Assembly (NCBI GenBank): GCA_030849065.1
Contig: JASAON010001448.1
Coordinates: 1-29,650 of the forward strand
Length of the DNA stretch: 29,650 nt
Direction of reading: 5' to 3'
DNA from: Jaenimonas drosophilae
Lineage: Eukaryota > Euglenozoa > Kinetoplastea > Trypanosomatida > Trypanosomatidae
Under the pieces are notes generated by a model, which saw only the letters and a program-made list of their open reading frames with translations, had not been told where the DNA came from and did no database searches. Both the position numbers and the translations under genes were made by a program. Of the stretch, positions 1 through 9,800 are shown one piece after another (within the stretch, counting starts at the first letter, position 1; each line of letters starts with the position of its first letter).

Positions 1-55
1 TGGAACCAATCTGGTTACCGCACTGGCCGGCCTGGCAGGACACGATTTCACGCAT
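1..55 (-). CDS. beta-tubulin, N-terminal 18 codons (partial)
   Basis: The minus strand from base 55 reads MREIVSCQAGQCGNQIGS and then runs off the window. This is the start of beta-tubulin: the MREI tetrapeptide, which also mediates tubulin mRNA autoregulation in animals, is followed by the QAGQCGNQIG segment that forms the first loop at the guanine-nucleotide site. Alpha-tubulin begins MRE[CAV]I and has GQAGCQ or similar, and gamma-tubulin has an extra residue before REI, so beta fits best. The product polymerises with alpha-tubulin into microtubules of the flagellum, subpellicular corset and spindle. Residues 6-7 (Ser-Cys) differ slightly from the commonest versions. The start is supported by a strong splice-acceptor signal 33 bases upstream. 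The remaining roughly 425 codons lie outside the window. Confidence 0.93.
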   Translation of the reverse strand, partial: MREIVSCQAGQCGNQIGS

Positions 56-1705
56 GTTCGTTAAAGATGGACTTGAATGGATGAGAACTGTGTCGTGAAA
101 ACCAAAAAAAAGGAAGAGAAGATTAGGGCTTCAGCTGGGTGATGTTGTTACTAATCAAGTACATAGGGGTAAGTGAGGCGCACGTGAGATGAAGGTCGCT
201 CACACTACACAATTCATGCAGTGGTCGTTGCTGCACCAGGCAGGAAAAAATCCTCCTCTGTGCAGCAACTGAGAATCATCCATGAAGTAAATGTGAAGTG
301 ACGAAGGAAATCTTGCGCCGACAACATGGCGTTATGGGCATGTGTGAGGCCGTGATAAAGCTGGTTGATCTTCGCTGAAAACGCACGTGGAGAGTTGGCC
401 TGGCATCGAAGCGCTACCTCCACAGGTGGGTATCGTAGCAGGTGGGACGTCTTTCATTGCATCAGCTACAAGAAAAACACTCACCAAGCGACCCATCAGG
501 TTATGGATGCCCTGCCAACAGACAGTGGCATGGAGATAAATGAAGGTGGTCATGAGCAGCAGCGCTACTCTTTCACCACAATGGCACACCCACACCAATG
601 GAAAGAGCGGAATATTCTTGCCGCATCGCCAGCAGGCTGACCCACAGGAACAGGGTCAGTCGCTGTACTGATGCTGCTGAAAGATGAAGGTTAGGACGTT
701 GGCTCCTCCGTGCAAGGACTCCAACCGCAATGAAAGGAAGCAGCATCGAGCATCCCGGTCAGTCGTACCGAGGAAACTACACAGAAGAATGAGTTTCAGT
801 AAGTGTCAAGTCAGCATCGATAGAAGCAGCAGGTCGCACAGAAGGAATTCCATGGAAGAGAAGCATTCACAGAATCAGCAGACGAGGCATGGCATGTGTG
901 GGTATGTGTGTGTGTGCATCATCCAAACGCGGTGCACTACAGCACTCAATCAATGGGCTATAGGCATGGCACTGACAGTTAAGCAAGAGGGTAAGTCTTG
1001 CGTATATGACATATTCATGGGCTACTACCTGTTTATTAGGAGAAGCATTGAGAAGCACTACCATGAATCTTCTGTAGGTGAAATACACCAGCATCGCGCG
1101 TACATGAAGAAGGCACTTCCAACCAGAGGAGGCGTCGGCATGGTTATAACGCCCGATGTCGGAAGTGAATGGATTCGCTGCGACGGCTGCCGCACATGAT
1201 TCTCGGAGGCTTGCAGCCAAAAAGAAAGAAAGATAAGTTATGAAATGTGGGGAAGAGAGAGGCAAGAACAGCAATTGACGATGGAGTTCATCCAGCAATG
1301 ACGAATGTGGCAAATCCATTAGAATCTGCTGGCCGGATATGATGGATTAGGGAGGGAAGAGGCAGAAAGCAAGAAGAAAGACGTTCGGTAGTGTTGAGAT
1401 TGTGAATTGGCTGAAGGGAAGTGTCAAGGCAACGTCTGACATGGAGTAGCTTCATCAGAAGTATGTGTAGCCACCGTCGTTTAAACTGTGCAGCCAACCT
1501 TCCTTGCTTATGACGATCATCAAAAAGGAAGCGTGACCACCAACCACATGCATCTCTTCTATACCTATACCATCACAGGTGCGCTGTTTACTAGGTAAAA
1601 CAGCAAAAGAAACCATTTATGAAGAAAAAAAGTTGTGGTGGAAGTACCAATCCCTCATAGTCATCATCTCTATCCGTGAGTATGTCTGGATATGGATGTA
1701 TTCAT
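56..1705. other. 1.65 kb intergenic region without a secure gene
   Basis: Between beta-tubulin and the RRM gene I see no convincing gene. The stretch is not microsatellite-like and carries ATGs on both strands. It should hold the 3' UTR of the RRM gene and the acceptor region of beta-tubulin. One minus-strand frame, 867-1319 (150 codons), begins with an ATG only 6 bases after a good pyrimidine tract and AG (near 1325-1375), but its third positions are unbiased and the product resembles nothing I know. Plus-strand frames at 365-640 and 684-1199 oppose the unit and lack acceptor signals. Confidence 0.6.
88..125 (-). promoter_or_regulatory. polypyrimidine tract and AG splice acceptor for beta-tubulin
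   Basis: On the minus strand a C/T-rich run containing nine consecutive T is followed by CACGACACAG, with the AG at 88-89. Trans-splicing here would leave a 5' leader of about 32 bases with no ATG. This is the typical kinetoplastid acceptor architecture and the clearest example in the window. Confidence 0.72.
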
Positions 1706-3802
1706 TTACTTCTTGCGGCGGCGTAGGCTAATGAGGGCGTCAAGGCCCTGTTCGGCCTTGGCTGCATCGAGGATTTGTGCCAGACTCGCCCGCCACTCCT
1801 CCTCATCCGCCTCCGTCAAGCTACACTTGGCCTTGATGAAGCCATGGTTTTTGAGGCTCTCAATCATGGCATCGAGGCGATCAACCCCACTGCTGCTTTG
1901 ATTGCCTGCAGTCACGAGCAGCAACATGAGGAAGGCATTCAGGGAGGCCTTCGAGAGCCTAATGTGTTCCGTGATGCACGACAGCAACGCATGGGTAGCC
2001 GCGTAGAGCACCAACAGTTTCTTGTGTGGGTCATCGGCAAAGCAGTCATGAAGACGCTTCGCCACGATGTTGAAGGCGTGTACCGACTTCAGTGGGATGT
2101 AGTGGAGCAGGGCGTTGGTCAGGATCTCTGCCCCCGCCTCATCCATGCAGTCGTCCACCAACGTACAGAGCGCCTGAATGAGGCTTGGGCTAAGCTCGAG
2201 ATCCTTCTCACCGCAGTTGTTGTAGGTCAAGCCGAGCATTGACTGCAGCAGAATCTCAATATTCACGTCCGGGGCGGGGCGTTCCTTATTAAAGAGTGTT
2301 GCCACCGCTGTGGGTGCCGCAGCACCGCCCATGGTGGGAAGAGTGAGGGCCGATGCGTTGGGCAGGCCGCTGAAGGCAATCAGCGCCCCATTCTCGCCCT
2401 GTGGTGCGGCGTTGGGGTCGCGCATCAAGTCATCCAGACTCATCATATCATCCCCGCCGGTACGACGGTCGGCCATGGTGTAGTTGTGATTGGTTTTACC
2501 AAAATTCACGCGGATTGGGGTGCCCTTGATAGTGGCGTTGTTCAAGGCAACGCGCGCGATGCGTGCGTGATCAACCGAATCAAAGTGGCCGAAGCCGATG
2601 CTGTTTGCCGGAACATACTTGCAGTTAATGAAACCTTCGAAGCCCTCCATGAGCTCCTCCAGGTCACGGTCCTCCATGTCGGTGGGAAGCTGGCCAACGT
2701 ACACCACATTTGTTGGTGTTTCGTTGAGTGGCACACCATCACTGGAGAGCTCCACCTGCGACATGGGGCGATTATTCATGGGACGTTGTGGGTGGCCGTA
2801 GTTCAGGGCCAGGATCACCCCACTCTCAATCGGCTGGCCTCGCATGCTCTGCATCGCCATGGTACACTGGTCCTCCGTTTCAAAGTGTACGAAGGCCATG
2901 CCGCCTTTATCCATGCGAGACACCAACTTCACAGGTCCAAAGGACTCAAACACCTCGCGCAACTTCTCATCGCTGATGAAGGGGGGAAGGCTTCCCACCC
3001 ACAAGACGTTGCTCGGCTCGAGGGGCTCGCGGTCGTGGCGGGCACGGCGCATAGGCGGCTCCGAACCATAATCACGTCCATCCTCCCGACGTACTGGTCG
3101 GGCATCAGGGTCATAGGGGGCATTCATCTCTTCTGGTGTGTAATCGAACATCTTTCCGTAGTTGAACTTTGCCTGGCCAAGTGTGCCGCGCTGCGATAGC
3201 GTTTCCACGGCGGTGCGCGCCTCCTCCACACGTCGGAAGTGCACGAAGCAGTAGCTCCGCTCCATTTGCTTGGCAATGCGCATCACCTTGCCAAACTCCC
3301 GCAGCTCACGTCGGAGTACATCCTCGCTGTGCAACACAGGATCGAGGTTTCCCACCCAGACGGTGTTGGTGGGCTCGCGGAGGGGCATGGGCTCATCATC
3401 AAAGCGGCGGCGATGATGATGGCGTGGACGTTCATCGTAGCCATGCGGGGGGTGAGCCGGAGGTGGGGGCCCACTGCGATAGTACGAACCTCCCGCTGGG
3501 GGCGGAGGTGGATAGGGGCTGCGGCCCATCACCCCGGGAGTGGCGTTCATCATCGGCATCATCTGTGGAGGGGGTGCACCCGTGGGCGGGGCGAGATAGT
3601 TGCCGGGAGGAGGTGCGAGATAGCTGTTGTTGTTGTTGTTGTTGTTGTAGTGCATAGGTGGTGGGGGTGGCGGGGGGTGAGCGCCGGGGGGTGGCATTGG
3701 GGCACCCGGGGGAACCGGCGGACGGCCCTTGAAGCCCGGTGGGAGGGGCGGTGGCGCCTTCATCCCCGGCGGCCGAGGAGGCAGAGGTGGTGGGGCACTC
3801 AT
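1706..3802 (-). CDS. RNA-binding protein with three RRMs and a helical, CID-like C-terminal domain
   Basis: A 698-residue protein. Residues 1-145 are low complexity: Pro/Met/Gly runs, an Asn run near residue 53, and a basic RPRHHHRRRF patch. Three RRMs follow at about 146-215 (NTVWVGNL and CFVHF), 265-337 (NVLWVGSL and AFVHF) and 365-437 (NVVYVGQL and GFGHF). After a linker, residues about 512-687 form an alpha-helical domain with a DPHKKLLVLYAATHALL segment that resembles the helix-turn of RNA polymerase II CTD-interacting domains (CID); this is tentative. A Pro-rich start plus three RRMs plus a C-terminal protein-binding domain recalls the Spen/FPA plan, though I see no SPOC domain. A role in mRNA processing or 3'-end formation is inference. 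The frame extends three codons upstream through TTG, but the ATG at 3800-3802 is preferred because an acceptor AG lies 28 bases upstream. The stop is TAA. Confidence 0.88.
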   Translation of the reverse strand: MSAPPPLPPRPPGMKAPPPLPPGFKGRPPVPPGAPMPPPGAHPPPPPPPMHYNNNNNNNSYLAPPPGNYLAPPTGAPPPQMMPMMNATPGVMGRSPYPPPPPAGGSYYRSGPPPPAHPPHGYDERPRHHHRRRFDDEPMPLREPTNTVWVGNLDPVLHSEDVLRRELREFGKVMRIAKQMERSYCFVHFRRVEEARTAVETLSQRGTLGQAKFNYGKMFDYTPEEMNAPYDPDARPVRREDGRDYGSEPPMRRARHDREPLEPSNVLWVGSLPPFISDEKLREVFESFGPVKLVSRMDKGGMAFVHFETEDQCTMAMQSMRGQPIESGVILALNYGHPQRPMNNRPMSQVELSSDGVPLNETPTNVVYVGQLPTDMEDRDLEELMEGFEGFINCKYVPANSIGFGHFDSVDHARIARVALNNATIKGTPIRVNFGKTNHNYTMADRRTGGDDMMSLDDLMRDPNAAPQGENGALIAFSGLPNASALTLPTMGGAAAPTAVATLFNKERPAPDVNIEILLQSMLGLTYNNCGEKDLELSPSLIQALCTLVDDCMDEAGAEILTNALLHYIPLKSVHAFNIVAKRLHDCFADDPHKKLLVLYAATHALLSCITEHIRLSKASLNAFLMLLLVTAGNQSSSGVDRLDAMIESLKNHGFIKAKCSLTEADEEEWRASLAQILDAAKAEQGLDALISLRRRKK
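3624..3648 (-). repeat. AAC trinucleotide repeat encoding poly-Asn
   Basis: A perfect TTG/GTT tract on the plus strand encodes the Asn run in the proline-rich head of the RRM protein. Such homopolymer tracts expand and contract easily, so their length may vary between strains. Confidence 0.8.
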
Positions 3803-3829
3803 ATCGTTCAAAGAAAGAAAAGTAAATGA

Positions 3830-3868
3830 CTTGCGTGTTGAGAGAGATGGAAAACAGGAAGGCAGGGA
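3830..3868 (-). promoter_or_regulatory. splice acceptor region of the RRM gene
   Basis: Minus strand: a CTGCCTTCCTGTTTTCCATC-type pyrimidine stretch, CTCTCAACACGCAAG, then a 27-base ATG-free leader to the start codon. The AG is at 3830-3831. An ATG upstream near 3873 would be removed by use of this acceptor. Confidence 0.55.
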
Positions 3869-3980
3869 GATTCATGATTAGAGTACATCCATTAAGACAT
3901 TAGTGAGTGACAACACAACGCAAGGGTTGGGGAAGAATGTGTTTCGTGAAATGTGAATCACCACCACTACCACCACAGAT

Positions 3981-4895
3981 TCATGGCTGTGGGGCCGCTG
4001 TGGTATCGAGGATCAGCTCCCGCCTCTGAAGTATCAGCACCGCATCATCCAGCATGGCATATCTCATTTTTGGGTTCCCCTCACAGAGGTAGGGCAAGCG
4101 GGTCCATCGAACGAGATCGAACCCGCAGGGGAGGAGGACGTTCTCCACCAATTTGGTCAGGCTGGCCTCGAAGTTGGCCCCTTTGCAACACTCACCCCCC
4201 TCCATGTTCAGCCACTCCGTCGGCCGGCGCTGCTGATTGCCCACCTCCACAAAGGGGCACCACGGAAGCACCACCGCCAACATCAGAAGGCCATCCGGCT
4301 TCAGGGATGCACGCATGCTCTGAAGAAGACTGAAGGGGCGGTCAGCCCGATCCAGAACATTGAGGCATGCAATGGCATCAAAGGTGCGTGAAGTGCCAGT
4401 GCGTACATCCGCAAAGGGATTTTCCGTATCCATCACCACATAGCCACGCTGCTTCAGCCGCCATCGCATTGACGGAGATGATTCCGTGGCGTAGATGGTA
4501 TCAAAAAAGGGGGCCAACTTGGCCGTGACTCCGCCATCTCCAGCACCGATGTCGAGCAAGGTGCCATATCGGAGTGGGGAATCATCTGTGGTGTCCCGCC
4601 GGCGAAGCAGCTGACGAGCTTGAGAGGTGGAGCACACAAACATCCCGCCACGGCCTACAAGACCATTGGCTGTTGTCCTGGAGACGATGGAGCTCATCAA
4701 GTCGGCGGCGTAGAGCTTCCAGGTGCTGTACTCCCCCGCACTCTGGATGAAGGCACTTGTTTCTTCGTCGCAGTGACTGTGCTCGAAGGAGTCAATGAGG
4801 TGGCGAGGAAGACGGACCAGTTGAGGTTCATAGCGGAGCTTGGGCTCCACGGGTGTGGCGTGGCCCTCCATCCACGATTTGACCAGCGACCTCAT
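3981..4895 (-). CDS. METTL9: METTL9/DREV-type protein-histidine methyltransferase
   Basis: A 304-residue class I methyltransferase of the DREV family, close to human METTL9 (about 318). The SAM-binding motif I, LLDIGAGDGGVT, is at residues 113-124, followed by YATESSPSMRWRLKQRGY with the acidic ribose-binding residue. The family-specific motifs ACLNVLDR (176-183), a VVLPWCPFVE segment and RLPYLCEG (266-273) with the closing LDDAVLIL are all present. Human METTL9 adds N1-methyl to the second histidine of His-x-His motifs in target proteins; the same activity here is inferred from the conserved motifs. The open frame continues 68 codons upstream but without an ATG, and the upstream 5099 codon is GTG. 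The ATG at 4893-4895 directly follows GCAG, itself a possible acceptor. The human protein has a signal peptide; I see no clear one here. The stop is TGA. Confidence 0.9.
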   Translation of the reverse strand: MRSLVKSWMEGHATPVEPKLRYEPQLVRLPRHLIDSFEHSHCDEETSAFIQSAGEYSTWKLYAADLMSSIVSRTTANGLVGRGGMFVCSTSQARQLLRRRDTTDDSPLRYGTLLDIGAGDGGVTAKLAPFFDTIYATESSPSMRWRLKQRGYVVMDTENPFADVRTGTSRTFDAIACLNVLDRADRPFSLLQSMRASLKPDGLLMLAVVLPWCPFVEVGNQQRRPTEWLNMEGGECCKGANFEASLTKLVENVLLPCGFDLVRWTRLPYLCEGNPKMRYAMLDDAVLILQRRELILDTTAAPQP

Positions 4896-5011
4896 CTGCA
4901 CCACACTCACACCCACACACGTGTGTTGTATTAACCAACGAATACCTAGTGGCAGTGCTTCTCTCGCCTTTACAAAAATGGCGCACAAACCTTCCACCCT
5001 AGCCACTAAAT

Positions 5012-5060
5012 CTTCATGAATCAGAGAAGACCAAAGAAGAACAAGAAGATGATTGTGATA
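5012..5060 (-). promoter_or_regulatory. likely splice acceptor region of the METTL9 gene
   Basis: Minus strand: CATCTTCTTGTTCTTCTTTGGTCTTCTCTG-like tract, then GATTCATGAAG with AG at 5012-5013. Cutting here removes a three-codon upstream ORF whose ATG sits just before the AG and leaves a leader of about 116 bases. A second AG touches the start codon directly (4896-4897). Confidence 0.45.
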
Positions 5061-5193
5061 ATAATAGCATGTGTTGGAAGAGATCAGCAGCCCACGCACA
5101 CAGGTCGTTCTCCCGTACGCGCTCTCTCACTCTCGCTCTCTAAGGGTCCAGATTAGAAGCTGGCGTTGTAGGATACGTAGCGTTGTTGTTATG

Positions 5194-5211
5194 TATATAA
5201 GGTCTTATATA
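5194..5211. repeat. AT-rich palindrome
   Basis: TATATAAG and CTTATATA form a perfect inverted repeat with a 2-base centre. The following TATATATTCACGG (5208-5220) recurs exactly at 27070-27082 in another intergenic region. A hairpin or cruciform is possible; no function is claimed. Confidence 0.5.
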
Positions 5212-5702
5212 TATTCACGGGCTTGTCGTGAGAAGAACGTGCGAAACATGAGTTCACCGAAGTTGGTTTCACCACATAACCAGAAAAACAAGGCATGAAG
5301 TAAACAACTGCGGAAAAACTCTCCTCACGACGTACCAATCAGTTCACGCTTAGATCATAAATAATGGTTGTAGTTATGAATGTTGTTGATGAGGGGGGGG
5401 GAGTGAGGGGTGGAAGTGGGAACTATTCATCATGGCATGTGCGTCTCTCCGTCCGCCCACCTCTCCAAATCTCATACACACACCGCCATTTGGTTGCCGT
5501 GCCTCCACTCACTCATGCCATTCCCCTCATCACCAACGACGGACGGGCGAGGTATTCACGTGTCAATGACGCGTAGACGCACCACCTGTGGAAGAGGAAG
5601 ATGAACGAAATATGAGAGTTAACGGCAGAACAAGCAAAACAAAGAAGAGCAACGGTGCTGAAGAATCGGGAGGCACACATGCGCACACACAGAAGTGCGC
5701 CA

Positions 5703-5837
5703 TCACCTTGACGGGAGTGGGGGGGGGGTGATCAACATACCAATGAGTATCCAGAGTAGTTCGAGCGGGGAGAATCCCTGGCAGCAGGCCATGGGCGTGC
5801 GCTTCAGAAGCCACAATCCGCAACTCATGCTCCACAT
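5703..5837 (-). CDS. candidate 44-residue single-helix membrane protein
   Basis: An ATG at 5835-5837 opens a 44-codon frame ending in TGA. The product has a short basic stretch (LLKRTP), a Cys pair and one hydrophobic helix, FSPLELLWILIGMLIT (about residues 22-37), closed by a proline-rich tail. Upstream on the minus strand is a textbook acceptor: a TTGTTCTTTTTTTTTCTTG tract, ATTGGTGCAG (AG at 5850-5851) and a second AG (5841-5842) only 4 bases before the ATG. Third codon positions are mostly G or C, which the two other frames do not show. Small inner-membrane subunits of respiratory complexes look like this, but I do not recognise the family. An overlapping frame, 5563-5901, would start upstream of the acceptor and is less likely. 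Confidence 0.45.
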   Translation of the reverse strand: MWSMSCGLWLLKRTPMACCQGFSPLELLWILIGMLITPPPLPSR

Positions 5838-6615
5838 AACCTGGACCACCTGCACCAATCCCGTTAAACAAGAAAAAAAAAGAACAAATGTGTTGGAACA
5901 TATGTCGAAGGAGCGATGAGCTGGAGAAGTGAGGAAGGTGGAGGGGTTTCCTCCACCCGCGTCAGCAGTGTGGTGGTGAAACAACGTTCACTCCGTCTCC
6001 GACTCCGATAACAAATAGATGCTCTTCACATACAGCAACAACGCAACAACAAACAAACACGTTTCCCCTCAGTGAGTGTGGCACTCCCTCAGTCCCAGAC
6101 TGAGTATCAGCACACACGTTCAAAGTGGGGGGAGCGATGATCTGTACAGAGGATAGGGCAGACGCACCATTCACGAGGTATTCACGAAAACAATTGAGTG
6201 GCTGGCTCTTGTGTGGGGGCGGAGATGCAGCGTGTGGGAGAGCCAACGTGATGTGCAGTTCTCCGTGTAGAAGAGAACTACAGCCCTCGATTCACAACTG
6301 TGCGTGCAAACCTCAGGAGGGAGGAAATGGGTGGGGTTAGTCGGAAAAATACAAAAGAAAAAAAGAAGAAAAATTTTCTCCACCAGCGTGGTATCTTGCA
6401 TGTGCTCTCGAGCTGAGCCCTCGTTCCAGTACATTCAATAGGGAGGGGGGACGTAGCGCGAACATCGGCGCAGCGCAAAGAAGAATGTCAGGGAAGAGAG
6501 AAACAACGAAGGAAATCGGTGAGTCGTTGACGACGTGCATTCGAACAAATACAATGAAGAGAAATCCTCACCTATCACATTGAGCTGCCTCTCTGTGGGG
6601 AAGAAAGCAGTAGGA

Positions 6616-6651
6616 GTAGTAGTAGTAGTAGTAGTAGAAGTAGTGTAGTAG
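6616..6651. repeat. imperfect TAG/GTA trinucleotide repeat
   Basis: About eight uninterrupted TAG units followed by imperfect ones, in the presumed 3' UTR downstream of the WW/kinesin-like gene. It is non-coding on the minus strand. Confidence 0.75.
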
Positions 6652-6804
6652 TATAAACAGGCATGGAATCTTCTCCAGCTGCACGCATGAGTGTACCACC
6701 ACCACACCATATTCACGTCCCCCTCGAAGAAAGATACATCCAGAAACTGCACATTGAAACAACACGCTGATTTGGTGGGTTGGTATACGGCCGGGCACAA
6801 CGCT

Positions 6805-9800
6805 TTACGCAGATGGATCATCCAGCTCGCGAATGACTTCCTGCCACAGCGATTGGCAAATGGATGTATCTGCGGGTTGTGCGCCAAGCTTCGTGGAGGA
6901 TCTACTCGCTCTCTCCAGAGCGGATCGCAGCTGAGTCTGGAGCTTTGCACTACGAACAGAAGTTAATTCTGATGCCAGTGATGCTGCCCACGGCGGGGTC
7001 GGCTCCACCACATCGCCATCACCACCACCACATTCACCTACTCTATCGGGTCTCGGTGCATGACTGCGGAGCATCGCCACCTCTGCCTCCAACTCCTTCA
7101 CGCGCTGCTCGGTGCGGTAGGCCTTCCTAAAGAAGAGCGTGAATTCATCCACGAGGGACTCCATATCCTGCATGTCGGGAGAGATGGCCACCGTTGTGCC
7201 GCCATCCACCGCCGAAGCCGATAAGCTCGGCGGGCCACACTGAGGGGTAGCGCTTGAGCTGGAGGCAGAGGTGCCGCAGGGCTCTGTGCCGGAGGCCGCC
7301 ACCTGCTCTGCCATGGCGGCGGAGAAGAACTTGCCTGTCTTGATGAGTGAAATGAGTGCATCCTCATCCATGGCGGGGTTGGCTTCCTGCGCTTGATCCA
7401 TATCCTCGTCTCCCGAGCAGTGGCGAGCCTGCGCAATGCTACTCCCTCCTCCTTCTAATCCATCATGATGTGCTCCTGCGTCAACGGCCGCGGCGGCCGC
7501 CGTTTCCTCCACGGCCTGCTTGCTGTCGAGAAGCTTGGCCTCCTCCTCCTTCCAGTGTTCCTGCTCCACCCTCACCTGCCAGGCAAAGTCCTTGTGCTGT
7601 GCGTGGAGCACAATCCGTGGCTTGCACGTTGGGTCCACGACAACAATCCCCACATCCACCAGGGGAGGTGGGGCCTGTTCGGCAGAGCCATTCACCACCG
7701 CACCGGGCTGTGGGTTTGGCGCACTAGCATGGCAGCACTCCCGCAGGGTGTTGCCGAGAAAATCCTTATCATCGGGCTGCATTGGGATGCGGTAGGGGCG
7801 TTGTTGAGAGGCCACCCCAGCGGGGCACTTGCTCCCACCACGACACACACACTCCGTCCCACAGCCACAGGTATGGCCACAGAAGCACTTGGGTTTGGTG
7901 TAGTGTACCGGGTGAATACGAGGGTCGCTCCAGGTTGTGGTGTAGGTTGAGGAGTCAATGAAGTAGCGGCGTCCATCTTGGGTGAAGTGCTCCTCCCAGC
8001 CGGCGGGGAGCTTTTCGGTGCTGCGGCGGGTGCTGGCGTGGGTGACGAGGGGGATGGTGCGCATGCGGTAGCCCGACACCGCAATCTTCAGGTCGCGATT
8101 GAGGCGGCCAATGGCGGCGGTGGAGTTATACACGCAGAGGAGCACCGACGTAAACACGTTGCCAAAGCACAAGGCGGGGACGAGCATCGTGGCGGCGTGG
8201 TGGTGGAGTGGGGGAGGCATTGGTGTATTCTGGATGGATGCCCAGCTCTGCTCCTCCCCGAGAGGAATTGCCTGGCTACGCGCCTGGACCGTGGAGGCGA
8301 GCCAAATCTGTGCGGCTGGGTCCTCGGCAAGGCAGAAGAGGTGCATCGTGGCACAACGGCACGTGTCGGTGTAGGCGGTGAGGGAAAAGAGAAGTGAGCT
8401 GCTGGATTCTGATTGCAGCAGCGACTGCTCCATGGCACGTGAGAGGTTCTCCAGGCCAACATCCAAGGCGGAGAGCGCGCTATTCACCGTGTCTGCGTTC
8501 ATGGCCCGCGCATTTACCACGAAGGCATCTGTGGTTTTGTTGGCCCCAGAAGGTGCGGTATTTCCCGAGGAGGACCCATCATCAGATTGCCTATCCTCCC
8601 CGCTCATGGTCGTGGGGGATGGAGGAGGCGCAAGCTGCAGCACCAGCTCCACGTGTTGGTTGCTGAGATCGAGCAGGTCCACGACGCTGGTGGAGTCGAA
8701 GGCGATGAAGGTGGCCTCGACGCGCACAAATCGGTGTTTGGTGGTGCCAATGTGCGGGAGAATGAAGCTCTCACTCCCACGTGCAGAGCCTGGCATGGTT
8801 GGTTCAACTGTTGTCCCATTTGCCGTTGGAGGAGCCTCGGTGCCGTGCGCATCATGATGGGCTGCACGACTACGTGGGGAGTTAGGGGCGGTGCCGCCAC
8901 CCCCCGAGGTTTGAGAGGTTCGCTGGCGTTCCTCCCGCTCGGTGAGCTTATCCAGCATGAGACGAATACCATGGGGTAGCAGCCCACACTCGGTTGGTGT
9001 GCCAATCAAGCCCATCTGCTTCATCTCCTGCGTTGCTCCATAGACGAGCACCATGGCATTCACGCAGTGGTCCACCACCGCCGACACCGCGGGCTGCAAT
9101 GTGGCGTTGAGCATGCCATCCACGCAGGAATTAAGACGGTACCGAATACCCTCCGTAGGGGGTACCCCTGCTGGCGGGTACTCCGGCTCGAACTCAACGT
9201 GGGTGAAGCGGAGCAACAGCTCATCGGTGCCGTACCGCATTGGGGGGTCATTGATATCGTGGAGGCATGAAACGAGCGCCTGAAGCTCCTCCGAGTGGGC
9301 GGCCGCCTCGTGTGCGGGCCCATCCACGAAGCCGTCCAGATCCTCCTGGAGGGAGAGCTGCAGCCCACAACGTGTGGCGGCGGTGCTGTGTGGTGCGTGG
9401 CGTGAAACGGCGTTGTTGTGAAATATGGTCTCAGCCGTGGGATCACCAAAGCTCGAGAGGCTACTGGAGGCGGAGTTGGATGTGGTCTGTGGGCGTACCT
9501 GCGGCAGCCGTGCAGCCTCATTGGCGCTACCAGTGAGGAAAGAGAGCTCAGATTCTGCCTCCTCTGCTGGTCGGAGTGCCACCGCCCATGGCTCACCACC
9601 AAAAGACTGCAGCGCGACGTTGATGCACCACCGCACGCACCCGTTGCTGTGGTGTGTAGAGGAGTGGTGGGAGGCGCTGCTGCTGCCGTGGTGAGTCGCG
9701 CGGAGGGAGGGGGCGTGAAGAACGGGGTTCCGTGTGGTACTTCCTGCTCGAGGTGTGCCGTTGCCGTTGCTGCTGCCGCTGCTCGAGGCTTTGGGGCGGA

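Larger units (their letters stand above)
4896..6804. other. 1.9 kb intergenic region with one candidate small gene
   Basis: This region separates METTL9 from the WW/kinesin-like gene. It contains a small ORF (5703-5837, listed separately), an AT-rich palindrome (5194-5211), G and CA runs near 5390 and 5680, and a TAG trinucleotide repeat (6616-6651) in the presumed 3' UTR of the upstream gene. A further pyrimidine tract and AG lie near 6316-6375 on the minus strand, but no ATG-initiated frame of interest follows it. The rest shows nothing recognisable. Confidence 0.6.

Noticed and set aside
684..1199. 171-codon plus-strand ORF in the left spacer
   Set aside because: Low-complexity basic composition, opposite to the transcription unit, no acceptor, no recognisable domain.
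2486..3199. 237-codon plus-strand ORF opposite the RRM gene
   Set aside because: It is a shadow of the minus-strand RRM domains, which have clear family motifs; no acceptor signal lies upstream on the plus strand.
4896..5099. 68-codon extension of METTL9 that might act as a signal peptide
   Set aside because: It has no ATG; the upstream codon is GTG. It spans the likely acceptor.
5563..5901. 112-codon minus-strand ORF overlapping the 44-residue ORF
   Set aside because: Its start lies upstream of the strong acceptor, and its third positions are unbiased, unlike the 44-codon frame.
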